Source of the DNA: an uncultured bacterium
GTDB lineage: Bacteria; Verrucomicrobiota; Kiritimatiellia; RFP12; UBA1067
Direction: 5' to 3'
Assembly (NCBI GenBank): GCA_902801025.1
Contig: CADCGZ010000051.1
Location: forward strand, 1-64,000
Length of the DNA: 64,000 nt
Shown: positions 15,900 to 24,173 of the stretch, one piece after another
Numbering within the stretch: the stretch's first letter is position 1
Layout: each line of letters opens with the position of its first letter
Notes under the pieces: generated by a model
What the model was told of the DNA's origin: nothing
The model's input: the letters and a program-made list of their open reading frames with translations, nothing else
Database searches by the model: none
Translations under genes and position numbers: made by a program

Positions 15900-17276
15900 T
15901 TACTGCGTCGCTTTATTAATACGGGATGTAAGAATCTTTAGAAGGCAAAGAATGGCTTTTATGCCATTGACGGCCGTCATCCACCAGAGCATTGTGTCGA
16001 GTGAATATATGTTGTGCTTAGTAAGGAAGTCGGCCCAAACGCTGGGTATGTAACTGGTGAAGTAGCCATGGCCAGTCACAAACAGAAGCAGAGTTGCATA
16101 GATAATATCGCAGGAAAGATACCATTTAAGGAATCCAAAATGGTTAGCAGAGATTTCGGCTGTTACGTAAAGGGTTACAAAGGCCAGTAGTGTGCCAATT
16201 CCAATAAGCCATGGAATTGCCCACGAATATGCGACATACTGATCGCCATGTGGTAGAATAGCAAAAATATGCTGGCGAAAGAAGAAGAAAGGAAGGGCAA
16301 CGATAGCGCTAAATGTGCAAGTGGCTGCGGTGGATTTTAGTATGAGTGGACGTAAGTCATTCTTTCTTGCGGCAAGTTCGGCGGCGAATGGAAATATTGC
16401 GAAGTTAATAGCGCAAAGTAAATAGTTAGCAATCTCAGAGAATCGTGTCGCAATATAGTATCCTGCAGAATCAAGATCGGGGAGGCGTTGTCGAATAATC
16501 GTTGATTCTACGAGATTATAGAAACCGGTTGCAATTCCCCATGTTAAGAATATCGCAAGAAGGGCTGAGAACTTTTTAAAAGTCTCGCGCGTCCAGTACG
16601 GCTCTGCCTTGACGGAGAGTTCCTTGCGAAGTGCGATGACCGAGGCTCCGATTGTGAAAACCGGGACGGCGGCTTGGCCGACGAAGTAGCCGGTGATGGC
16701 GCGAAAGGGCATCGCGATAAGCATCGCTATGAGGCGCACAGGTGCGCCGACGATGCTGAGAAGCGACTGCGCCTTGAATTTCTTGAGTGCCTGGAGCGCG
16801 TTGGAGTAGATTGGCGCGACGGCGCCGACAAATGACGTGGCGATTATGACGAGGCCGAGCGAGCCTTCGACGATGCGGATGCGCTCGAGGAAAAGCGGAA
16901 GCGTGAACCGCGCCACGACGATGGCGACGAAGAGGAAAACGGCGGTCGCGGCAAAAACGCCGCGCATTAGGGTTTTAAGTTTGCCGAATTCCTTGGCGAT
17001 GGAAAGACGAGTCAGTTCGTTGCGGAAGGTGTTGGCAAATGCGGCGACGGGAATTGCGAGAAAGTTGGCGAACTGGGTGAGCGGCATGACCGCGCCGAGC
17101 TCGGACGGGTCGACGTACTTCGGCACGAGCCACAGTCCGACGAACGCATTCAGGACGTCCGCCGCGCGGCATGCGCAGAAGAGCATTAGCGAATACCACC
17201 AGAAGTCGCCGAGCCGCGCGTGGAGCCGCGTGAATGTCGCGCGTATGTCTTTTATCGATGGAAGGAATGCGACCAT
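15900..17276 (-). CDS. Wzx-like O-antigen flippase
   Basis: A 458-residue membrane protein with 12 or more hydrophobic segments, typical of MATE/MviN-superfamily polysaccharide flippases; VGLWLVPKYVDPSELGAV near the N-terminus is a family-like feature. It would move the lipid-linked O-unit across the inner membrane, which implies Wzy-dependent assembly, although no obvious wzy polymerase gene was recognised here. Base composition changes inside the gene: the 5' part (17276 to about 16565) is GC-rich like the backbone, the 3' part is AT-rich like the neighbouring island. Confidence 0.85.
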   Translation of the reverse strand: MVAFLPSIKDIRATFTRLHARLGDFWWYSLMLFCACRAADVLNAFVGLWLVPKYVDPSELGAVMPLTQFANFLAIPVAAFANTFRNELTRLSIAKEFGKLKTLMRGVFAATAVFLFVAIVVARFTLPLFLERIRIVEGSLGLVIIATSFVGAVAPIYSNALQALKKFKAQSLLSIVGAPVRLIAMLIAMPFRAITGYFVGQAAVPVFTIGASVIALRKELSVKAEPYWTRETFKKFSALLAIFLTWGIATGFYNLVESTIIRQRLPDLDSAGYYIATRFSEIANYLLCAINFAIFPFAAELAARKNDLRPLILKSTAATCTFSAIVALPFFFFRQHIFAILPHGDQYVAYSWAIPWLIGIGTLLAFVTLYVTAEISANHFGFLKWYLSCDIIYATLLLFVTGHGYFTSYIPSVWADFLTKHNIYSLDTMLWWMTAVNGIKAILCLLKILTSRINKATQ

Positions 17277-17284
17277 GTGGTGGA

Positions 17285-19264
17285 TTACTTCTTTTGCGGG
17301 ATGATCTTGCAGAGATAGACGTCGGCGGGAGCTCCTGTGCCGAACGACGGCATCTTGAATGTCTTGATTGGTTGCAGCGCGTACTCCTTCGCGTGCTCAC
17401 GGTAGTGCTGCAGGTTGTAGGCGTGCTGCGAATCGGCGAGAGCGTAAAGCTTGGCGTCGGGCTTGGCCTTAAGTATAGACTCTATCACTGGGATCGGGTC
17501 GCTGTTGGCGATGTTTGTTGTGGCAGTGCGAATCGGAAGCGACATGAGCATCTGGTTCGATCGCTCGCCGATTACTATTGCGTCTTCCGGAAGAATCTTT
17601 GCGAGTTCGGCTGCGGCTTTGTCGTGGAAGTGCGTTCCAGGGCGCAGAAGGTCCGCGAATGCGCTTCTCCAGTTGGGCGTTGCGACATACATTGCCAACA
17701 CGCAGAGAGGCAGGGCGAACACCGAAATGGCATGGCGCGGGAGGTGCCTCCCGAATATCGCAACGAGAAAGACTGCGGAGACTGCGAGCGAAACAGCGAG
17801 CGGCGCAAAGTATTCGCTCGCCGATTTCTTCATGTATGGCGCGAGCTGGACTGCCGGGATGGCCGCAAAGACGACAGAGGCGGCGACAAACGACGCAGCT
17901 ATCCACGCGACTGCGCTTAGTTTCGGCGGCTTGAATCCGCGAAGCGACCAGATCGCTACAGACGCCGCTATCGTGAAGACGAGCATGATCGACCATGTCA
18001 GCTCCCACACGTTCTTCGACGGGAAGTTGTAGATGCGCGAATAGAAGTTCTGCGACACTGCAGGCGGGGCGGAATAGGTCACGAGGAAGATCGCGGCAAC
18101 TGCGCATACCGCAAGGACAGGAAGAAAGGTAGTGGCAGTCTTCTTCCAAGTCATCGGTTCCTCACCGTCCTCGTCAAGCTCCTGCGAGATTGCGCAGAAG
18201 AGTACCGGAAGCATCGCAATGACCGGCAGGAAATAGTGCGTGTAGATTGTGTTCATCACAGACACGGCCGCAACGTATGCAGGGACGGCGAGAAAAAGGA
18301 GGAGCCGACCATTCCAGCGTCTGGCGACTGCGCTTCTTGCCGCCATGGCGAACGGCACGGAGACGATGAGCGGGGCGATTGCGCCGAGGAGTTGTATCGA
18401 GGGGTCGCGTGGGAAAGCGGAGAGGCCCTTGAAGTGCGACGCAAAGTCGAATAGTGGCGGAAGTCCGTAGTGTGCCGAAGCGCTTCTGAGCAATTCCCAC
18501 GCGGATTTGCCGGCCTTTGCCGCGTCGGGCATGACGGACAGGGCAACCACGAGCTTCCAGAAGAATGCCGACCCGATGGCGACGCCGCAGAACACGGCGA
18601 GGCGCTTCGCGCAGATGCGGAAGCCGTTGCCTTCGAGGACTCCTGCGGCCGCTATCGGAAGCAGCGCCCATACCGACGGCTTTACCAGGGCGATTGCGCC
18701 GGCTATAAGACCGGCTGATATTGTGCGCCAGATCGACTTGCCTGTCGCGCAGACGTATGACATCACAAGAAGCGCGCCAATCAGTGCGTCGTTGCTCGCT
18801 GTACGTTCGTAAGCCACGACCATCGGAATCATGGACGCCGCCGTGCAGAGAGCGAAGGCGGTTGATGCCCCGGCGCGCTTCGATATGTGGCAGAAACCCG
18901 CGAGCCAACCGCAGAAACAGATGGCGAGGAAGGGGATTCGCCAGGCCCAGGTGGAAAGCCCGAACAGCAGATTAGCCGCGTAGCTTAGCCAATGCGTTCC
19001 CGCTGAATACCCGTAAGTGCATGATTCGCCGCGAGGCAAATCGACGAAAAAGCCCCAGAGCAGTTTCTCCTTGCCGCCGGAGAGGTAGTAACCCTCGTCC
19101 GTCGCGTTGTAGCCGTACTCCCACACCGACGGTATGCCGGGATCGCATGTTATCCACGGCAGGCGCAAAAGCAGGTAGATGATTGCAAAGGCGAACAGCA
19201 GAAGCCAGAACTTCGTCTTTTTGTCGCCCAGTCGTGAGTGGAGTTTGTCGAGAAGTTGCCGCAT
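17285..19264 (-). CDS. GT-C membrane glycosyltransferase (ArnT/PMT-like)
   Basis: A 659-residue protein with about 12 predicted membrane helices and the first-periplasmic-loop acidic motif NATDEGYYLSG of polyprenyl-phosphate-dependent GT39/GT83 enzymes; a second acidic site is in YERTASNDA. It likely modifies lipid A or O-antigen from a lipid-linked sugar donor. Its -10 box is placed so that transcription starts on the A of the ATG. It lies 8 bp upstream of the flippase gene, so both are one transcript. Confidence 0.75.
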   Translation of the reverse strand: MRQLLDKLHSRLGDKKTKFWLLLFAFAIIYLLLRLPWITCDPGIPSVWEYGYNATDEGYYLSGGKEKLLWGFFVDLPRGESCTYGYSAGTHWLSYAANLLFGLSTWAWRIPFLAICFCGWLAGFCHISKRAGASTAFALCTAASMIPMVVAYERTASNDALIGALLVMSYVCATGKSIWRTISAGLIAGAIALVKPSVWALLPIAAAGVLEGNGFRICAKRLAVFCGVAIGSAFFWKLVVALSVMPDAAKAGKSAWELLRSASAHYGLPPLFDFASHFKGLSAFPRDPSIQLLGAIAPLIVSVPFAMAARSAVARRWNGRLLLFLAVPAYVAAVSVMNTIYTHYFLPVIAMLPVLFCAISQELDEDGEEPMTWKKTATTFLPVLAVCAVAAIFLVTYSAPPAVSQNFYSRIYNFPSKNVWELTWSIMLVFTIAASVAIWSLRGFKPPKLSAVAWIAASFVAASVVFAAIPAVQLAPYMKKSASEYFAPLAVSLAVSAVFLVAIFGRHLPRHAISVFALPLCVLAMYVATPNWRSAFADLLRPGTHFHDKAAAELAKILPEDAIVIGERSNQMLMSLPIRTATTNIANSDPIPVIESILKAKPDAKLYALADSQHAYNLQHYREHAKEYALQPIKTFKMPSFGTGAPADVYLCKIIPQKK

Positions 19265-19270
19265 GCTGAT

Positions 19271-19281
19271 ATTATACCAAA
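19271..19281 (-). promoter_or_regulatory. Extended -10 promoter, exactly leaderless
   Basis: Minus-strand TTTGGTATAAT at 19281-19271. Six bases separate it from the ATG at 19264, so the predicted +1 is the A of the start codon. Confidence 0.8.
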
Positions 19282-19313
19282 TCCTGCCGCTTGCGCTACG
19301 AGAGAGTAAAGAG

Positions 19314-19319
19314 TATAAT
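19314..19319 (+). promoter_or_regulatory. -10 promoter of serC
   Basis: TATAAT in a GAGTATAAT context; the predicted start is 19326, giving a leader of about 66 nt. The leader contains a direct repeat GATAAACTCT at 19339 and 19361. Confidence 0.55.
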
Positions 19320-19391
19320 ATTCAGAAATCGCCTACCTGATAAACTCTTATGGCGGTTCGGATAAACTCTAAACAGAAAGGAAAGACAAAA

Positions 19392-20446
19392 ATGTCTCGT
19401 GCATATAACTTCTCGGCGGGCCCCGCTGTCCTGCCGCTCGAAGTCCTCCAGGACGCGCAGAAGGACCTTGTCGACTACAAGGGCTGCGGAATGTCCGTAA
19501 TGGAAATGTCCCACCGTGGCAAGGACTATGACGCCATCCACCAGGAGGCGATCGCCACGTTCAAGGAACTCTGCGGTCTCGGCGACGACTGGGCCGTCTG
19601 CTTTATCCAGGGCGGCGCGTCGATGCAGTTCGCGATGATCCCGATGAACTTCCTCCCGAAGGGCGGCGCGGCCGACTACGCGAAGCAGGGCACCTGGTCC
19701 AACAAGGCCCTCAAGGAAGGCCAGAAGGTCGCGGCTCTCCGCGGCGCGACGGTCAATGTCTCCTGCGACTGCGCGAAGGACATCCCCACCCGCATGCCCA
19801 AGGCCGACGAGTGGAAGTGGGCCGACGGTTCCGCCTACTATCACCTCTGCTCGAACGAGACGATCGCCGGCGCGGAAATCAAGGAGTTCCCGAAGGTCGG
19901 CGGCCCGCTCATCTGCGACATGTCTTCCGACATCTTGAGCTGCGAGCGCGACTACAACAAGTTTGACATGTTCTACGCCGGCGCCCAGAAGAACCTCGGT
20001 CCTTCCGGCATGGCCGTCGTCGCGATCAAGAAGGAACTCGCCGCGAAGGGCGACGACAAGATCCCGACGATGCTCCAGTACCGCACCTACGTCGACGAGA
20101 ACTCGCTCTTCAACACACCTCCGACTTGGGGCATCTACATCTTCGGCGAGACGATGAAGTGGGTCAAGAAGATGGGCAAGGAGAACCTCTTCAAGCTCAA
20201 CGCCGAGAAGGCGAAGAAGATCTACGACGTCATCGACGGCTCCGAGTTCTGGACCGGCGCATCAAGGGCGGAGACGAGGCGCTCGAGAAGATGTTCCTCG
20301 ACGAGGCCAAGAAGCTCGGCATGAGCTCGCTCAAGGGTCATCGCTCTGTTGGCGGTCTTCGCGCCTCGATCTACAACGCGTTCCCGATGGAGGGCGTTGA
20401 AGCTCTCGTTTCCTTCATGAAGGACTTCGAGAAGAAGAACGGCTAA
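19392..20446 (+). pseudogene. serC: Phosphoserine aminotransferase SerC, broken by a small deletion
   Basis: PLP enzyme making 3-phosphoserine from 3-phosphohydroxypyruvate. The first 289 residues are a normal SerC start: YNFSAGPAVLP, GGASMQFAM and the Schiff-base Lys in [10 protein letters not shown]. After DGSEFWTG (about 20255) the frame runs out, while the family's C-terminus continues in the third frame from [13 protein letters not shown] through LKGHRSVGG to 20446. About 14 residues around the conserved RSxMNV motif are missing, so a deletion of roughly 43-44 bp has removed sequence and shifted the frame. Either a real lesion or an assembly error. Ribosome site AGAAAGGAAAG. The stop is convergent with, and overlaps, the GTPase gene. 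Confidence 0.9.
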
Positions 20447-21957
20447 CGGTTCGCGTCCAGCTGCGACTGGATATAGGCGCGGTCCTCTGCTGAAAACTTG
20501 CGGAGGACTGCGTTTATCTTTTTGCCCGATGGCGTTTCAAGGGTGATGTGTTCGCCGTCGTCGTCGGTGGCGAGCCAACGGGCCTTGATCTTCTTCCCGT
20601 TGTGGTCGGTCCAGAGTCGAAATTCTGGCTCGGCGGGTCGCGCGACTTGCGGCGCTTCTGCTTGCGGCACTTCAACTTGCGGCGCCTCTACTTGCGTGAT
20701 GATGACTTGCGATGGCGGCTCGTTGGTGGTCACAACTTGCTTCGCTTCGACTTGCGCAGGTGGCTCGTTAGTTGGTGCAACCTGCTCTGCTTCGACTTGC
20801 ACAGGCGTCTCATTAGTTGTCACGACTTGCGGCGCTTCGATTTGTGGCAAGGTAGCCATTTCAGTGGGTTGTTCCCTGAAGACTTCAAGTGCTGTTCCTA
20901 TATGCTGCGAGAGAAGGGCGATTGACGATGCGAGAAGAAGCGCGAGCAAAAACACTCGCCTCGTCCGCGGTCCTGCGCCTTTCGGGCGCCTTTTTTTCTT
21001 CTTGCTTGGCTTCGGTCTCTCGGCCTTGGCCTGTGCATTTAGTTCTTCGAGTTTTGCCTGCGCCCCTTTTATGAAATCGCGGTCGTCTTCGCCCGACAGC
21101 GCCGCATGCCGCGAGAGTGCGGTGAGCTTCGCGCTGTATTTCCTCGCTTTCGACGCTGAAGAAACATCAGACGCGAGGATGGCCGTCATCGCGGCCTTTG
21201 TTTCACTTGGCTCGCCGTAGTTTTGCCGCGCGAGTTCGCGCATCACTGGTAGCACGCCCTCGGTGCTGTAGCCCTCGGCAGGATTGCCGTTTTCGTCTGT
21301 CGCGCTGACGGAAGCGACTTCAACTGCGGGTATCGAGTGTGCGACGGATGCAATCGTCGGCCAGCGCGAGGCGAATAGTTTGCCCGCGCCTCCAGCCGCG
21401 GCAAGTTCGCCGCGGTAGCGGTCTGCCTGCGTAAGACCGATGACGACTCCAGCGCCCGGCAGCTTTTCGCGCACGAAGTCGAGAAGCCCGCGCGTGACCC
21501 ACATTGCCTCGGTGTCGCGCTCGAATTCCTCCATCGAGACGCTCCCAGGGTCGCGCAGGAGTTCCTTTATCGAGACGAGCACGACTACGGAATCCGCTGC
21601 GGCAAGATAGTCGAGAAGCGCCTTTTCCGACTGCTTGCGCATCTTCTCCCCGCCCTCGCCGCGAAAGACGGCCCTGAACGTCTCGCCGCCGAATTCAAGC
21701 ATGTCGATGTTCGCTATGATGTCGCCGTCGGAGCGAAGCGACCATTCCATCTCCACCGTCTTGTCTGGATTCGTCGCGCTCGGCCATTGGTGGAGACTGC
21801 GCATCTGTCTTACGAGTGCTCGGGAAAAGCGGTTGGTCGCGGAATTCTCAGGCACAAGGCAGAGCCCGTTCGCGTTGTTGGGGCGGTAGTAGTCGGCAAG
21901 CGCCGCCATGAACACGGTCTTCCCGCTCGCTTCGCAACCTACGACGGCCAATCTCAT
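20443..21957 (-). CDS. Membrane-anchored GTPase-like protein with C-terminal SHD1 domain
   Basis: A 504-residue three-part protein. Residues 1-230: P-loop GTPase-like domain with Walker A GCEASGKT (8-15), MLEFGGE in the switch region and TQAD as the G4-like base-recognition motif. Around 350: basic stretch then one transmembrane helix. Next, a periplasmic-type linker of imperfect [14 protein letters not shown] repeats. The last 60 residues resemble an SLA1-homology SHD1 domain ([23 protein letters not shown]), common in PVC proteins. The start overlaps the upstream gene by ATGA. The combination suggests a cytoplasmic switch coupled to an extracytoplasmic domain; no specific function is known to me. 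Confidence 0.7.
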   Translation of the reverse strand: MRLAVVGCEASGKTVFMAALADYYRPNNANGLCLVPENSATNRFSRALVRQMRSLHQWPSATNPDKTVEMEWSLRSDGDIIANIDMLEFGGETFRAVFRGEGGEKMRKQSEKALLDYLAAADSVVVLVSIKELLRDPGSVSMEEFERDTEAMWVTRGLLDFVREKLPGAGVVIGLTQADRYRGELAAAGGAGKLFASRWPTIASVAHSIPAVEVASVSATDENGNPAEGYSTEGVLPVMRELARQNYGEPSETKAAMTAILASDVSSASKARKYSAKLTALSRHAALSGEDDRDFIKGAQAKLEELNAQAKAERPKPSKKKKRRPKGAGPRTRRVFLLALLLASSIALLSQHIGTALEVFREQPTEMATLPQIEAPQVVTTNETPVQVEAEQVAPTNEPPAQVEAKQVVTTNEPPSQVIITQVEAPQVEVPQAEAPQVARPAEPEFRLWTDHNGKKIKARWLATDDDGEHITLETPSGKKINAVLRKFSAEDRAYIQSQLDANR

Positions 21958-22526
21958 TTTGCGCCCTCCGACGGTTTTCTCCATTCGCCGCATTCGACGG
22001 TTGCCGTTCCATCGTCGCAAAGCCGCACGGCCCATTTTGACGAGTTCTTGCCGTAGGTGGCGAGAAGCGCACATGCGGCGCTGGGGTCGAAGCCGTCGAT
22101 CCTGTGCCTGCAAAGAAGTCGCCCTGCGGCGTCAGGCGGCGGAGTTGCGGATTGCGGGCCCAGATACCCGATGGTTGTCGGCGGTTCATGGGACGGCGTT
22201 GTGAAGAAGGGGTGCGAAAGGAGCGCTGCGAGGTCTATAAGCCCTGCATCTTCGATGGGCATCAGCGCGAGCGCGGTGTATTCGGACGCGCGGCCCTCGC
22301 TGTCCCATCCGGCGACTGTGCGAATCGTGTAGACCGCGACAATTCTGCCATCCGAGACGAGCCCGCGCGATATATCGGTCGGATCTGGGAAATCGCCGCG
22401 CTCTTCGGACGCGAGGCGGCGTAGCAAATCGAGCTCGGCTTCGTCGGTGCCGGGGGGCATGTGCGACCAGCTATATCCGCGAAAGGCGGAGTAGGTTGTC
22501 GTCGCAAGCATGGCGCAGTTTTCCAT
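21954..22526 (-). CDS. Unknown partner protein of the SHD1 GTPase
   Basis: A 190-residue soluble protein, upstream and ATGA-overlapping partner of the GTPase gene. It starts MENCAMLATTTYSAFRGYSW; the start at 22526 is set by a TATAAT box nine bases upstream, so the mRNA has about 3 nt of leader. Features such as YSWSHMPPGTDEAEL and a central YTIRTVAGWDSEGRASEY segment vaguely recall GTPase-associated (GAP1-N-like) proteins of NTPase systems, but this is only a visual impression. No membrane segment or catalytic motif recognised. Confidence 0.6.
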   Translation of the reverse strand: MENCAMLATTTYSAFRGYSWSHMPPGTDEAELDLLRRLASEERGDFPDPTDISRGLVSDGRIVAVYTIRTVAGWDSEGRASEYTALALMPIEDAGLIDLAALLSHPFFTTPSHEPPTTIGYLGPQSATPPPDAAGRLLCRHRIDGFDPSAACALLATYGKNSSKWAVRLCDDGTATVECGEWRKPSEGAK

Positions 22527-22535
22527 TTGCCATAG

Positions 22536-22546
22536 ATTATACCGAA
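22536..22546 (-). promoter_or_regulatory. Extended -10 promoter of the GTPase unit
   Basis: Minus-strand TTCGGTATAAT at 22546-22536; predicted start 22529, three bases before the ATG at 22526. Confidence 0.75.
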
Positions 22547-22606
22547 CCCTACCGCCTGATTTCAACACGAAAATTGCGTTGTGCAATTGATAATCGGGCG
22601 CCGCAA

Positions 22607-22616
22607 ATGATATAAT
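22607..22616 (+). promoter_or_regulatory. -10 promoter of thrH
   Basis: ATGATATAAT with predicted start near 22623; the leader of about 18 nt keeps an AAAGGAAAAAAGAGA ribosome site before the ATG at 22641. Confidence 0.7.
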
Positions 22617-22640
22617 ATGCGGCCAAAAGGAAAAAAGAGA

Positions 22641-23240
22641 ATGAATATCGTTTGCTTGGATCTTGAAGGAGTGCTGGTTCCGGAGATTTGGATCGCTTTC
22701 GCGGAAAAGACGGGGATTCCCGAATTCCGCCGCACCACGCGCGACGAACCCGACTACGACAAGCTCATGCACTACCGCATCGACCTCCTCGACAAGCACG
22801 GGCTAAAGCTCCCCCAGATACAGGAAGTAATCAGCTCGATGCGTCCGCTCATCGGTGCGGAGGAGTTCCTCGACCAGCTCCGCGAGCGGACCCAGGTGCT
22901 TATCCTCTCCGACACTTTCGACCAGTTCTCGCGTCCGCTCATGAAGAAGCTCAACTGGCCGGCGATCTTCTGCAACTCGCTCGATGTTTCTGCGGACGGC
23001 CGCATCACGGGCTACAAGCTGCGCTGCCCGCAGTCGAAGCTCACGACCGTAAAGGCGCTCCAAAGCTGCGGCTTTGACACGATCGCCGCAGGCGACAGCT
23101 ACAACGACCTCGGCATGATCCGCGCGTCCAAGGCGGGATTCCTCTTCCGTTCGACCGATGCGATCAAGGCCGACAATCCCGACATCCCGGCGTTTGAGAC
23201 GTACGACGACTTCCTGAACGCGATTTTCGCCGCGCTCTAA
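22641..23240 (+). CDS. thrH: Phosphoserine phosphatase / homoserine phosphotransferase ThrH
   Basis: HAD-superfamily enzyme of 199 residues. Motif I is CLDLEGVLVPEIW, the DxExV variant typical of ThrH; motif II is LILSDTFDQF; motif III/IV is AGDSYNDLGM. It dephosphorylates phosphoserine and thus completes the serine pathway with serC, 2 kb away. Start at MNIVCLDLE with a purine-rich ribosome site; the upstream in-frame ATG at 22617 would precede the predicted transcription start. Its stop and the next start share one base. Confidence 0.9.
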   Translation: MNIVCLDLEGVLVPEIWIAFAEKTGIPEFRRTTRDEPDYDKLMHYRIDLLDKHGLKLPQIQEVISSMRPLIGAEEFLDQLRERTQVLILSDTFDQFSRPLMKKLNWPAIFCNSLDVSADGRITGYKLRCPQSKLTTVKALQSCGFDTIAAGDSYNDLGMIRASKAGFLFRSTDAIKADNPDIPAFETYDDFLNAIFAAL

Positions 23241-24172
23241 TGATATCGACGCTTCTTCTCGCCGCCGCGCCGTTCGTGGCCTTTCCCGCGCAGGGCGCGA
23301 AGCTCCCTGCAATCGACCATGTATACCTGGCCGGTGCAGTTGCGAAGGGCGATACGAATGTCGTCGTCAACGGCGCAAACGTTCCTGTCTACCGCACTGG
23401 CGCGTGGGTGACGCTAATTGAGACGGCCGAGGGGTCGAACGACGTCTCGATAGTGTCGCAGTCTGGCGAGGCGACGAATGTCTGGTTCAAGATCGCGAAA
23501 AAGCCCGTTGCGGACCCAAACGCGAAGCCTGCGCCGGAGAAGGTGTGGAAGAAGCTCGACTACGCCAAGGACGAAGCGAAGGAGCCGCCCACGAACAGGG
23601 CGCCGAATGAGGTGACGATTGTCGTCGACGCGGGGCATGGCGGTGACGACACTGGTGCAAAGAGCCCCCACGGCTTTTACGAGAAGAACGCCAATCTTCT
23701 TGTCGCGGAACAGCTCAAGGCGGCGCTTCTTGCTCGCGGCTACAATGTCGTGATGACGCGCGAGACTGATGTCTTCATTCCCCTCTACGACCGTCCGAAG
23801 GTGGCGCACACGAACGACGCCGACGCGTTCGTGTCGATCCACCACAACGCGCCGCCCTACGACAAGGACCCGAATCTCCTGCGCTACCACACGGTCTATT
23901 CGTGGAATCCGATAGGCGAGGCGCTTGCAACGGCCATCAACGCCGAGATGGCTGCGGCGCTTGGCGACACGCTCAAGTCGAACGGCCCGATGCACGCCAA
24001 CTTCGCCGTTACACGCAATCCCGAGATACCGAGCTGTCTCGTGGAAGTCGATTTCGTCACTTCGCCCGCAGGCGAGGAGGCAATATGGAACGCCGCGCGT
24101 CGGCGCGTTGTCGCAGAGGCGATTGCCTCGGGCATCGACGCGTGGCGCACGGGAACAACGAAAGACAAGTAA
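23240..24172 (+). CDS. N-acetylmuramoyl-L-alanine amidase (Amidase_3)
   Basis: A 310-residue exported zinc amidase. Residues 1-20 form a signal peptide (LLLAAAPFVAFPAQGA). A 100-residue N-terminal region of unknown fold is followed by the catalytic domain: VVDAGHGGDDTGA with the first zinc His, the Glu in NANLLVAEQL, SIHHNAPP with the second His, and the late catalytic Glu in LVEVDFVTS. It cleaves peptide stems from peptidoglycan. The stop/start fusion TAATG couples it to thrH. Confidence 0.9.
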   Translation: MISTLLLAAAPFVAFPAQGAKLPAIDHVYLAGAVAKGDTNVVVNGANVPVYRTGAWVTLIETAEGSNDVSIVSQSGEATNVWFKIAKKPVADPNAKPAPEKVWKKLDYAKDEAKEPPTNRAPNEVTIVVDAGHGGDDTGAKSPHGFYEKNANLLVAEQLKAALLARGYNVVMTRETDVFIPLYDRPKVAHTNDADAFVSIHHNAPPYDKDPNLLRYHTVYSWNPIGEALATAINAEMAAALGDTLKSNGPMHANFAVTRNPEIPSCLVEVDFVTSPAGEEAIWNAARRRVVAEAIASGIDAWRTGTTKDK

Positions 24173-24173
24173 A

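Noticed and set aside
22527-22799. 91-residue N-terminal extension of the GTPase partner
   Set aside because: It covers the thrH promoter region and the gene's own -10 box; composition is non-coding.
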